DNA of 64,000 bases, taken from positions 2,728,001-2,792,000 of the forward strand of contig OU015569.1 in assembly GCA_907165135.1 (NCBI GenBank). The letters are read 5' to 3'. The stretch's first letter is position 1. Every line of letters begins with the position of its first letter. The translations under genes and the position numbers were made by a program. This stretch comes from Oikopleura dioica. Taxonomy: Eukaryota; Chordata; Appendicularia; Copelata; Oikopleuridae. Below, piece after piece: positions 23,146-34,600 of this stretch. The notes under the pieces were generated by a model. That model worked only from the letters and a program-made list of their open reading frames with translations. It was not told where the DNA came from and searched no databases.

Positions 23146-24701
23146 TCAGTGACCAGTTTCAGACTTCAAACCTCGATCAAGAACGAATGTATCAGTCGCT
23201 GTGAAAAAATCTTGAGGTTCTCGCTTGATGCTCTTCGACTTCGATAGGGATCGATCCAAGGACTTTTCGTGGGACTTGTTGTCTCGCGTTCGTGGAGATC
23301 GAGATCGGCTAAAACAATAAGATCTTCCAGGAAAGCTTTCTCACCTTCTGGGTTGACCTTGAGAGTCACTTCGGAATCTGCCTCGTCCGTCGTTTCCAGC
23401 GACATCGCCTCCCCATTCTTCTCGAACCTGAAAAAAGGCAATTGAAAAAGAAACCGAATCCAAAATTTTACTCTGAACACGAGCTTGATCTTCTGTCCGC
23501 AGAAATAACGACCATCGAGTTCTTCGACAGCGCGTCGCGCACCATCCTCCCGCTTGTAGCAAACCACTCCGCGGTTAAATCCATGATGGCCTAAATTCGA
23601 AAACCAATCTTTTTTGAACTGATAAAAGAATGTTTACTACCGTGGGCACCCGCATAAGTCACTTCTCCAGCCTTTTGCATGAATTCCTTGAGATTAAACC
23701 AGCTAAATAAAGCAATATTTGATGTCAAAAATTATTAGTAGGAAAGGTAAAGAATCAACTGGTGGACTTGCTCAAGTGCTAACCTGCATGCCGAGCTCAA
23801 GTTTTCGACTTCCACGGTCCAGGGGGTATTTTTCGGGGCTACGTACATCTTGAAAGTAGGCTTGACATGGAAGGTTCCTCGTCGGTCGTAGCCCTGAACA
23901 CAATTGACTGTCGGCAAGGTTAGGGGAAGGTTCTTACCCAAGCCGGGCTTCGGGAGTCCCCTGGTCGGTAGGATATTCGCTTATGAATCCCCGAGAAATG
24001 GGTGTTGAGATTTGTGTTGAGTTCCAATCGGCTAGGCTTCATAGAGACGGATCTGGACCAGGAGCTAGAGGATCCCTTCTTCGATTCGGAAACTAATACC
24101 GTGATTCACATTTCTGACTGACCAGAATCAATTTCTATTGTAATTCGTTTGAACAAAAGTCCTATGTTTTAGCACAGGGAAATTTTCAAACGATTTTGAA
24201 TTGGTCACTCACGAATGTGAACCGCGGTATATTCATAAGATTTGCATTTTGAAAAATTACTGACTTTTATATTTTTGATGACGCTTTTGCTTTTGAACTG
24301 GCTCTTGTGGGCTACAAGTGTCGGAAGGAAGGACCCTTTTCAAAGGCGATTTTGAAGTTTTTGGAGGTGTATTGGATGAAGAGTCGGGTGCAGTTGGCGT
24401 TTTTGACGAAGACTCGTTTTTTGCAACTAAAATTAGCAATTAAATAACAAGAGTTGCGAAAATACTAACCTTGATCTTTTTCGAGATCTCCGATTGAAGA
24501 GCGCTGATGATTGAGCTCATATTGATCTGTATTGTTGAGTTGTTCGAGGAAAAATTTCAAAATTTTAACGTCCTCTCCGGTAACTGGTGTGCTCTCCCGA
24601 ATATTTTTCTCGAGCTTGCTCACGTGATCCAAAACTCTTGGCCAGTATTTTCTCTCCCTATTTACTATTTCTTTAAATTCTTCGTTCCGAAGAGCTTCCA
24701 T
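23146..24701 (-). CDS. SR-type splicing factor with one RRM of SRSF4/5/6 RRM2 type
   Basis: Eight exons (24701-24470, 24426-24265, 24093-23938, 23893-23784, 23702-23641, 23590-23472, 23427-23345, 23308-23146), all GT-AG. The RRM reads TPWTVEVENLSSACSWFNLK, FMQKAGEVTYAGAH and GVVCYKREDGARRAVEELDG; VENLSS-CSW-LK and AGEVTYA are characteristic of the second, pseudo-RRM of SRSF4/5/6. An arginine/serine tail follows (SRSRSPRTRD and SLSKSKS). No RRM1 precedes it. Instead there are about 130 residues of unrecognised helical and Ser/Thr/Pro-rich sequence starting MEALRNEEFKEIVNRERKYW. It should bind pre-mRNA in the nucleus. The missing RRM1 is either lineage-specific or means that the 5' exons belong to another gene. 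Confidence 0.7.
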
Positions 24702-25289
24702 GTTAAAAAATGAACAAAGATGGAAATTTGGATAAATTTTTTTTGAGTCTTGGTGCTTTCGAGAAATCTAGGGAGTAAAGACGCGGAGAGATTTTCGATT
24801 CGACTGAGATTTGTGACGACATTATTCAAAAACAGCTTCCTCAAAAATGATGATATGATGATACTGTGCCTTGCTTACGTACATTTTTGATAGAACAATC
24901 GATAATAACAAGTAACAAATTATTTTTCTGTATTTTGGAGCAGCAGTTTTAATCGAGTGGTCTCCGTTTGCCCAAGTCGCCGTTTACCCAACATCGCCGT
25001 TTGCCGAACAATGAATGATTACAAACAAAAGTTTATTTATCCGTATTTTTGAGCCATGTTGTCTTCAAAAGAAGTCGAGTTGATATCCTTATTGAGCAAA
25101 CTATCACAAGATATATCTTTTGTAAATATAAAAAATAAATAGAAAGATGTTTTTGACCCATTTTGGCGGCTCCGCCCATGCCGGTAACAGTCTGTTAAAA
25201 TTTGTAGATGATCGCCTTTATTGCCGTGCAAATTCCGGTTCCATCACATGTAGTTTTAAACACACGAGTTCACATCGAAAAATTCCCAG
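24702..25289. other. Divergent intergenic region (probable bidirectional promoter)
   Basis: The 588 bp separate the SR-like gene (leftward) from the alpha-mannosidase gene (rightward). It is AT-rich with no repeat or ORF of note, and presumably carries both promoters. Confidence 0.4.
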
Positions 25290-28200
25290 ATGCTTCTTCA
25301 CGTTGCTCTGGTTTCGATCGTAGCCGGTGAGAAATAAGAGAGGTTTAACAGAGCTTATTGGAGTTTAGCAAAATGCGGCTACGAAGCCTGCCACCCCACG
25401 AAAGAGGGAGTCATCAATGTTCACATGGTCCCACACTCTCACGACGATACCGGTTGGAAGAAAACGGTTGACCAATATTACTACGGATCGAACAACACCA
25501 TCCAGGGAGGTGGAATTCAGTACACCATAGATACAGTCGTCACTGAGCTCTTGAAGAATTCAGACAGAAAATTCGTCTTCGTTGAAATTGCTTTCTTTGC
25601 TAAATGGTGGGCCGAAGCTACCGATCACCAACAACAGGTAAATTAAAACGAAATTTCCCTTCATAAAGTAATTAGCAAACTCGTCATTTGGTTGAAACCG
25701 GCCAGCTCGAGTTTTTACTTGGAGGTTGGTGCATGAACGATGAAGCTGCTTCTCATTACACCGCTATGCTCGAGCAAAATGGTCTTGGACTCCAATGGCT
25801 CCGACACCATTTTGGAGAATGCGGCCGTCCTCGCGGCGCCTGGCAGATCGATCCGTTCGGGCATTCCAAGACCCAGGCTGAACTGTTTGCTCTGATGGGG
25901 TGAGACATTGCAATAATTACTCTGTTTTAACATATTTGCGTAGTTATGATTCGGTTTTTTTTGCTCGAATGGACTACCAAGAATATAATCAACGCTCGAA
26001 GGACCGAGCGATTGAGATGATTTGGCGAGGAAATGACGATTTCCCCCAGTCCCGGGACCTGTTTACTGGAGGACTTGTCGACACCAGCTATGGTCCACCA
26101 GGAGGATTTTGGTTTGAGGGCTTTAGTGTGGACCCGATCATTGATAATGAAGAGTCAGACGAATATAATCTTCCTCAGCGCCTTGACGATTTTATCAAGC
26201 AAATTCAACATTACCAAGATCAGACTCATCCCGGAAATATCATGTTCACAATGGGAAGCGACTTTGCCTACTATAACTCGATCATGTACTTCAAGAACAT
26301 GGACAAGATCATCTACCACATGAATCGACTCCATGGTGATAAATATAACGTCATTTACTCGACTCCCGCTTGTTACACCAAAGCAAGAAACGAAGCTCAG
26401 CAGCAGTGGACTGTTAAGTCCGACGATTTCATGCCTTACTCCAACGGTCCTCAAGGCCAATACTGGTCAGGATACTTTACTTCTAGACCAGGTTTCAAAG
26501 GATACGTTTGGGATACAAACCCTGTCCTGCAAATGTGTCATCACATGAACCTCAGAGGCGCACACGTCCTTGGTCACCACGGAGATATTGCTGAGCATAA
26601 GCTTGCTGCTGCCTTTGGAGTTGGTCAGCATCATGACGGTATCTCCGGAACAGAGCAAGAACATGTTACATCCGACTACACCCGTCAATTGCATCGGGGT
26701 CGAACCGCTTGTAGAAACATCACAAATCAAGTGTTGGAACAAGAGTTCCAAGCTCCACTCAACTCAGTCAACTGCGAGTATCGAAATGTTTCCATCTGTG
26801 CGGAGACTGAAGCTGCTAAAGAATTCACGGTTGGAGTGTACTCGCCAGCTTCGCACGCTTTCCACTACCACATTCGAGTGCCTGTGAATGGCTCCAACTA
26901 CGAAGTTACCAATCAGGCAGGCGAGAAGGTTCCTTTCGACGTTGTCCCAGTTTCTGACAACACGAAGAGCATTCGACGAAACAGAGGCTATGCAACAAAC
27001 GAGCTCTGGATCACTGCAAAGACTGAAGGATTCGACTTTGCAACTTTCAACGTAAAGGAAGCCGAGGGTAACGAGGTTGTCTTGCCATCGCCAAAAGACT
27101 CAAATATGATCGAAAATGAGTACTACAAAATCTCGTTCGGGGAAAGAGGACTGGAAACGATCAATGGAATGGCTATCAGGAATGATCTTCTTTATTTTAA
27201 CTCTAGCCAGGGCTACGGACAAAACTCTGGAGCGTACATCTTCCGGCCTAACAAAACCGACCCTTTTACCATCAACGCGAAACCAACTGTTGAAATTACG
27301 AAGGGATCAAGCGTCGAATTCGCTACAGTAACATGGGGAAGCTGGGCGTCTCAGGAAAAGTGCGATTTTAGTCTCTGTGTTCGTATTGAGAATGAATTTT
27401 AAACACTAACATAAGGTTTACCGACTCTGGAAAGGTGAAAACACAGTAGAAGTTGAATGGTCAGTTGGTCCAGTTCCAGTCGAAGAAAAATGCCCGTGGG
27501 ATTCTAAACAAACTTGCAAATGGGGCAAAGAAGTCATTTCCAGGTATCAAACACCCATTAAATCGGCAGATGAAAAGGGACGTCCAACTGTGTGGACCGA
27601 CACTTCAGGAAGAAATAAATTGAAACGAACGAAAGACTACAGAGCTTGTTTCGACTTGAACACCACTGATGCAGAAACTGGCGTCGCAGGAAATTACTAT
27701 CCCATCAACTCTAGGATCGCTGTTGAAGACGATTCAAACCTTTTCTCTGTGCTTGTTGATAGAGCTGAAGCTGGTGGCTCAATGACAGAGGGGTCCATTG
27801 ATCTTATGGTTCACAGGAAGGTTTTTTTGCTTCATTGATACAAATTTTAAAAAGTATCAGAAAAGCCGATTGAAAGACGAATAACTGTCGACGATCACCG
27901 TGGAGTTGATGAGCCTCTAATGGAACCTGGTCAGTTTGGAGACGGTCTCATGGTTCGAGGACGCCACTTCCTTTTCCTGGGCAAGAGTGGCTCACTCGAA
28001 GACAAGCCAATGGAGGAAAAGATTCTTATGAAGCCACAAGTCTTTTTATACCCGGGTATGATGTAATGTCTGTTTTTATTTAACACCCTTATAAGGACAA
28101 ACTTTCCAGGCAAAGTCGAGTCCAATTTTGACGAAGGCTCTTGATCCTCAGTTGAAGATTATCTTGATCCAAAAACATTTCGGAATGTTCAACAATGACC

Positions 28201-28597
28201 GAGAAGTGGTTATTCGAATCGAGCATCTCTACCAGGCGGCTGACAAAGCTGGAAACGCTGTTGATATTGATCTCACGCACTTTTTAGGAATCGTTTTACT
28301 ATATTTTTAACTCTATCTTAAATATCTTTAATTATATTATATATAAGACATATAGTCATTTTGAGAAGATATCAGTTCAAAAACGTGAATAAAGCAAATT
28401 TCCAGACGGAACGCGCGAAGGAGTTTATGGCTGGAGGCGATGTGCCTATCGACCATTTTGAGAGATTCTCCTGGAATACCGGCGAGCAAGAAGAACACAA
28501 CAAAGAAAAATCAACCTGTGAACTGGATAACTTGTGTCTAAGAGTCAGCCCCGGCGATCTGAAGACTGTTGTTCTCGAAGGAGTTCACCATAATTAG
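25290..28597 (+). CDS. MAN2B1: Lysosomal alpha-mannosidase (GH38)
   Basis: Eight exons (25290-25326, 25369-25637, 25676-25899, 25944-27378, 27416-27820, 27866-28054, 28110-28292, 28406-28597) give about 977 residues, the normal length of the family. A short signal peptide ([12 protein letters not shown]) is followed by [10 protein letters not shown] (zinc His and Asp), [12 protein letters not shown] (nucleophile Asp), FARMDYQEY and [11 protein letters not shown] (zinc His), all GH38 hallmarks. Many N-glycosylation sequons are present. It cleaves alpha-mannose from N-glycans in the lysosome. The intron 28,055-28,109 needs a GG donor (or GT with a GG acceptor) to keep frame; the others are GT-AG. 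Confidence 0.95.
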
Positions 28598-28678
28598 AAA
28601 TAATAAAACAAGGTCGTATCAAGTTGTCATTCTCTATTTTTTTTCATACACAGTCACTAGTTCTTCACAGAATGAATT

Positions 28679-31600
28679 TTATACAGTAGAGTGCTTATTC
28701 GACTGAATTTCCGAGGTTCGCTCACTTATTGTTTTCCTTGTAAACTCTTCATGAATTTGATTTTTCTTTTTCTAAAAAAAAATAATTGTAAATTGACCTA
28801 AATTAACAAAAAGACTGTTTAATTTCTAACCTCATAGACAACATAACAAATAATTATGAATAAAATCAGTGCCGCACAAGGAATCGCGAGCAAGATTCCT
28901 GAAAGAATGTGATGGTCTCTACTAAATTCACACTCAAAGGAAAATACCTGTAGTTCGCCACTGATTGTTGTTCATCCTTTTTCTATCAACTCAAAGGTCC
29001 TTCTCGATAATTTTCTCCTGGGCAGATAAATATACAGGGTTCTGTCAATGAACGCTGCGTTGCAAGAATGAACAATGAGCGGAGTTAGATTTCTGCGGGC
29101 GCAGAGCTAATCGCTCGTGAACTCAAGTCCTTTCATTTTTTATCAAAAATTAATCAGATACAACATTGCGAGGATACTGCTTCATATATACAGATGTTAA
29201 TAATTGAGTTGGCCGTCAATCCCGCTCACCATCTGAATTTTAAATCGACTTGCCTTTAAATCGACTTCTTTATCAAAGGAAAATGTCATTTTGGACTTGC
29301 TTGAGTCAATCTGGATCGAAGATCCTCCGTCCAGAGGATGAAATCTGAACACAGTTTGGTATATACTGGTGGTTTATTTAATGTATTTCTTAAAGTTTCT
29401 AGGATTAATAAATAATCTGTTGCCAAAAAATTTTCTAACGTTTTATCTGAGAACTGGAATATGAACTGGAACTAGGGTAAGAGTAACTCTGGTCGTATGC
29501 AGAATCAATTGATACGTCGCTTGATTCAGATTCGTAGATTTGCTGGGCCGAGCTTGTAAGATCTATCTGTTGTTGTCAAATTGCAGGTTAGATTACCAAA
29601 TATGAGTTCTCATTGACAACAAAGCTTGTTCTCTGCTTGAGCTTGCGAATGAGTTGGAGCTCGAGCTAGATGAGCTGAAGGAACTGGAATGGCGGGGTTT
29701 GTACTCGTTGTTGTAGTCGCTGTTTGGCTCAGGTAGAAGTCTCCAATTGTGGCAGGGTGAAAAAAAAATTTTTTTTTCTGAATGGCTCATCTGAAAGAGC
29801 TTCTCAAACTGTATAAAAAACGTTTTTACAGTCTGCCCAAATCTTTGAAATTTTCGAGATTTGGACTTGTCAGAGGTGGAAATTCCGAAATTTTAACTGC
29901 TCGTAGAGCAAAATTTTTCCATAACAAATTTTTTTTTCTATTTTTTTTCGGAAACTCTATAGTCGAATCTATGTGCTCGCGAAAATTGAAGCAGATCGGG
30001 CAACATTTGGGCTGCAAAAATTTTTTTTTGAGGATTAGTTTTGCATTAATTTTGCAAATATAAAGCATATACTTTTATTTAATTACAAACTACAAAAAAT
30101 TAATCAAATAATGCTCTAAAGTCACTTGAGGTCATTTGAGGTCATCTGAGGTCATTTGAGGTCAACTTTTTTTTGCCGGTAAATTACATATTTTTATTTA
30201 TTTGAAACATGAAAACGATTATTTTATCAATTTTAAAAACAAAAAAATAATTTTTATACCGTGCATATGTGTAAGATGCAAATGTAAAAGCACTTTAAAC
30301 TAAAAAGAATGAGGCATGTTGTGTTTGTTCCTTCTCGTTTTGTTCTTCTTTTAAAAATCTTCTCAGTCAGAAAATCCAGGCATTCTGCGATGAAAATTTC
30401 CTTAATATTTTTAAAATTTAAAAAATAAAGATACAAGCAATTACTTTTTTTTCTCGACGGCATAAGAGAGAGTTTAGAGCAGTCAAAGAAGATTGTTTGA
30501 CGATCTGAAACTTTAACACTGAGGATTTCGACCATATTTTTCATGTTTATAAATACCTTTCTTTCGTTTAGGAAGACTCCGTGGTTCTGGATAACTGTCA
30601 TTCGCTGTTAAAATTTGTTTTTCGACGCTCTATTAAAAATAATTTAAAAGGCAAAGATTTCAGATAGTAAGATATTTGAAGTTACTGTAAAATATTCTTT
30701 ATTTAAGGACTTGTTTGCTTAATATCCATTTTTCGAAAAGAATGATGCCGGGGGCAGGGTCCTTAAATCTAAGCTTCTATGAGTATCCTCAATTTTACCT
30801 GAATAATTGAGACGATTAATTGACGAGCATAATTGTCTTTCAGATGAACTTTATCTGGCGAAAAAAAATGCTGTTTGAGGCTTCTGAAGAATCGGTACTC
30901 AAAAACATTCAATTTTTAGTTCTATTTCCAATTAAATGAAAACCTCTTCCTGTTTTACTCGATAATAGTTAGCTAAGCTAGGTACTTTTGCACTTAATAT
31001 CTTCTTGAGCCATTTTTGTGTTGATTCTTCAATTGTTCTAAGCGGCTTAGCAAGTGGAAAAGGTTGAACAAAGAGGATTTTTCTTGCATTCGTAAACAGC
31101 GATGTAAGGGTTCTATGTAAAACCTTTGAAAAGTTCTTTTATTTTTATTTTGTTAATTATCTTTATAATCGGACATAGATAAAAAAAATGTTCTTGCGAC
31201 GATTTAGATAGAGAAAGAACTATCCTGAATTGCTTTATCTAGGTCAACATCTTGGAATGCCAGTGTTGATGCCTTCAGAATATTGTTGTGTCCAGCATAG
31301 ACTAGAACTGTTCCGGAGACGCGCGAATGACAATTTGTATGGCAATTTTCGCATAAAAATCTCTCCGGTAGATTTTCACCATAGTTCCAGGCATTCCGGC
31401 TCTTGATTTGAAGAATTGGTCTTCTTTCCTCATCGCAGATTTGTCCTACTTTCATCAGGACTGCTAATTCAGTTAAACAGGCACCAGAATATGACGTAAT
31501 AATCCAGTTTTTTTTCTTTAATTTGTGTTTTCCGAAATATTTTATCTAAAGTGGTGTTTGAATAATTTCTTACTTTAGCTAATGAAACACATATATAAGG

Positions 31601-34600
31601 GGACTCCGCGGAAAACCAAAAGCAGGTCGCACCCTCATATTTTGAAAATTTTTACGCGTCTACTTAAAGATCTCAAGATGCTCATTCAGAATCGCGATTA
31701 AAAATTGTATCGGGGGCATCGGGATATAGATATGATGGCCGCCGAAAAGAGGCCCACAAACCATAAAATCGAATTTTTCTCGAATTCCCAATACCCCCGA
31801 TATGATGTTTATTCGCGATTCTGAACAGGCATATCAAGAGCTTTAAGAAAATGTGTTCAAAATTATCTCTCCATAAGGACGCCCCCATTAAAGTATTTTT
31901 TCCGCGTAGACCTAACTGTTCTATCATCTTTTTATATTCAAACAGTCCTGTGAATCTCCGAGAAGGAAATTTGTTTTTTCGTATCCGAAGAAACATGGTC
32001 GGCGCCAGCACTCTCGTTCATGCCCTTTGAACCATAAAGACTCCATAACTAATGTATGATATTAAGGATAGAACATGGATATTATGGATAGAACATCGGC
32101 TGAGCGCGGCTGCCCGTTTAGCGCCCCGCCATGACCGTTTTTTCAGAGACCCGTCAAATCTGAACGGTAAATGATTTTATCTTTATTATTTTTGCTTAAT
32201 GATCATCAAAGCCTATTCTTTTATACAAACAATTTGAAAATATCAAAATGGGATAACTTGGTCAAAGTCTCGGAATGAGAGCGACTCTTTCAAAGCCCTC
32301 TATAAAAATCTAAAGATTTATTTTGAAACTCAGACTAGAAATAAAAGGAAAGTAGAAGTGAAATAGAAGACTAAAAGTGAAGAAGTCGGAGCTCTACAAA
32401 ATCGAAGAATATAATTCATCGTTCAGATTAGACGGGTCTCTGAAAAATAGATAACGACGGGGCGCTAAACGGGCAGCCGATCTTATATTTTACGCTTAAG
32501 ATGGAGAAAACAATTTTTCAATTAACTAGTTTTCCATTTTTCTAACATAGATATTGCGCTCATTTTTCTGACCTGTGTCGAGGCATCACCCATGTTCCGT
32601 TATGAGAACATACAGACAGTTTGAATCGATGATAAATATTAAATATCTTCTGTGTTTCAGGATTTGATTGAAGAATGGCTGTTTTATTTTATAGTCACAC
32701 GGGCAATAAAAAAAATTATAAGCATTCTGAATTCAATGATTTGATTTCTTCTTTCTTTTGCCTTTCTTTTACTCACAGAAAAGAGAATTTCAAAAACAAG
32801 AATTAACAATTAGGAATATTTGTATTTAACAACGAGGAAAAAAAATGTAATCGTGATATTTCCAGATTAGGAAAAACGGACTCTTTTCGATTCAGCATTG
32901 ACTTCACTTGAATGCTGTGCGACTCTTTTTGATGGAGTTGTTTTATTGCACACCCAATGACTTAAATTTATGAACTGTATTTATTAATATTGCCATACTT
33001 AATTTTTTTGAGTTGATTTTCCTTGATCTCAAGAATATTCGACGATGTTATTTCTGGTGTTCCAGCTTTGAATTCTTGCTCAATTCTTTAATAATTTTTA
33101 TAAATAATTTTAAGCAACAAATAATTTTAAAGATTTTTTTTAACCTGTTGAGCACATAGACCGCGCAATCACGATTCGTTTGCGGAACATTTTCGCGTTT
33201 TTTCTTCCAAGGGCCCTGATCATTCAGAATTTTTCCAATAGTATCAAGAAGTTTTTTTTTCGAACTATCAATGGCGTTTTGATAATTTCCAATAGCCCCA
33301 TTTGTATCATAGACAGTAACTGAGCGAGATTTGACATTAACGATCAAGAGTGCCGCGTGGTTTTCATCTTTTGATGACAGCAATAATGGTGCACAAATTT
33401 TTTTCGTTTCTTAAGGCTTGGGTCATTATAAGTGCCTTGAGTCATGTTTCCGACGGAAGATGTAGGATATGAGCAAAAATCTGTTTCTCGAATTTTAAAT
33501 TCGGACAAGATAACGATTTTGACCCCGGACTTTGGAAATTTCCGCTTTCAGAGAAGATTTTGATATTTCGCTTAAGAAAAACAGAAAATTAGGTTTTAAA
33601 GCTCTAGAGTCACACCTTTGGCGGGCCACAGGGTAGAGGATACTGACTGTTTTATTTGTATTTTCTAATCTTAAGAGCGCAATCTTAATCAGGGTTCTCT
33701 AGAGCATATAGCCCTGTTTTAGTTAATGACGTTCGGTCGTTAAAACCCTTAACTGAGCTTGAATATCTGTTGCAGAGTAGACGTAATCGCTGATTGTTTG
33801 TTTGTTTGATAATTCTCGAAGATTGACGGGTCTTCTTTGAGGCTGATTTTTATTATCAATAATTATTGTTCCGTCTTTCTGTCCGATTTTTCTGGAAAAT
33901 GTGTTTCCAGAATTTCGAACACAGAGACTAATTTTTCCACTGGAACAGAGATCGCAGCTGCAGACTATGTCTTTTGCATAAAGAGCTCCTCTTGCTGCGT
34001 CGAAGTTTATCATACGAATCGATTTAATTGACGGTATGTTGAGATTTACGGAAGATTTCGTGGTCTCTTCATTTTTATTCTTGAGAATGGCATATTCTCG
34101 CCCAGCAAAATTTTGTTTTGCGCGTTTTTCTTTTTCTTCTGTCCGCAGCTTCTGCTCATTTTCCTTCAAGAATCCGAGGCATTCATCAAGAGTACCACAG
34201 CGATTTACAAGTTTCGCATTTTTTATCGTGGTAGCGCAGTGACTATGGGCGCCATCGACGAGGCCTCAGAATTCTAGAATTAGTTTCGCGGAAAAAATAC
34301 CTTTTCCATGGCGGCTGGTTTTGAAAATATAAGTTCTCCGCAGGCCATCGTTATTTGAAATGGCATGGTGAAAATGTTCCCTCGATTTGAATTCAGAGCT
34401 CGCATTATGTAAAACAGGGTTCGGGAAATTCAAAGATCTTATAAATCCGCAAGATCGAAATAGACCATTACCTACCGACGAGCCATAATGGAATTATCGT
34501 CAACATTAAAATGCAAATTTTAACCCTTTCGAACCCTTTCAGAAATCCTGTTAATGACTGTGAAATTTATGTTTCGATTTTTAAAATTTTCAACAATCAT

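Noticed and set aside
29593-29790. ORF running from the transposon end into the Ser-rich exon
   Set aside because: The part inside the inverted repeat also occurs in the right repeat; only the part after the acceptor at 29,719 is treated as host coding.
31686-31824. Short palindrome with TTCAGAATCGCGA arms
   Set aside because: Probably a degenerate MITE, but no clear ends or duplication, so not listed as a feature.
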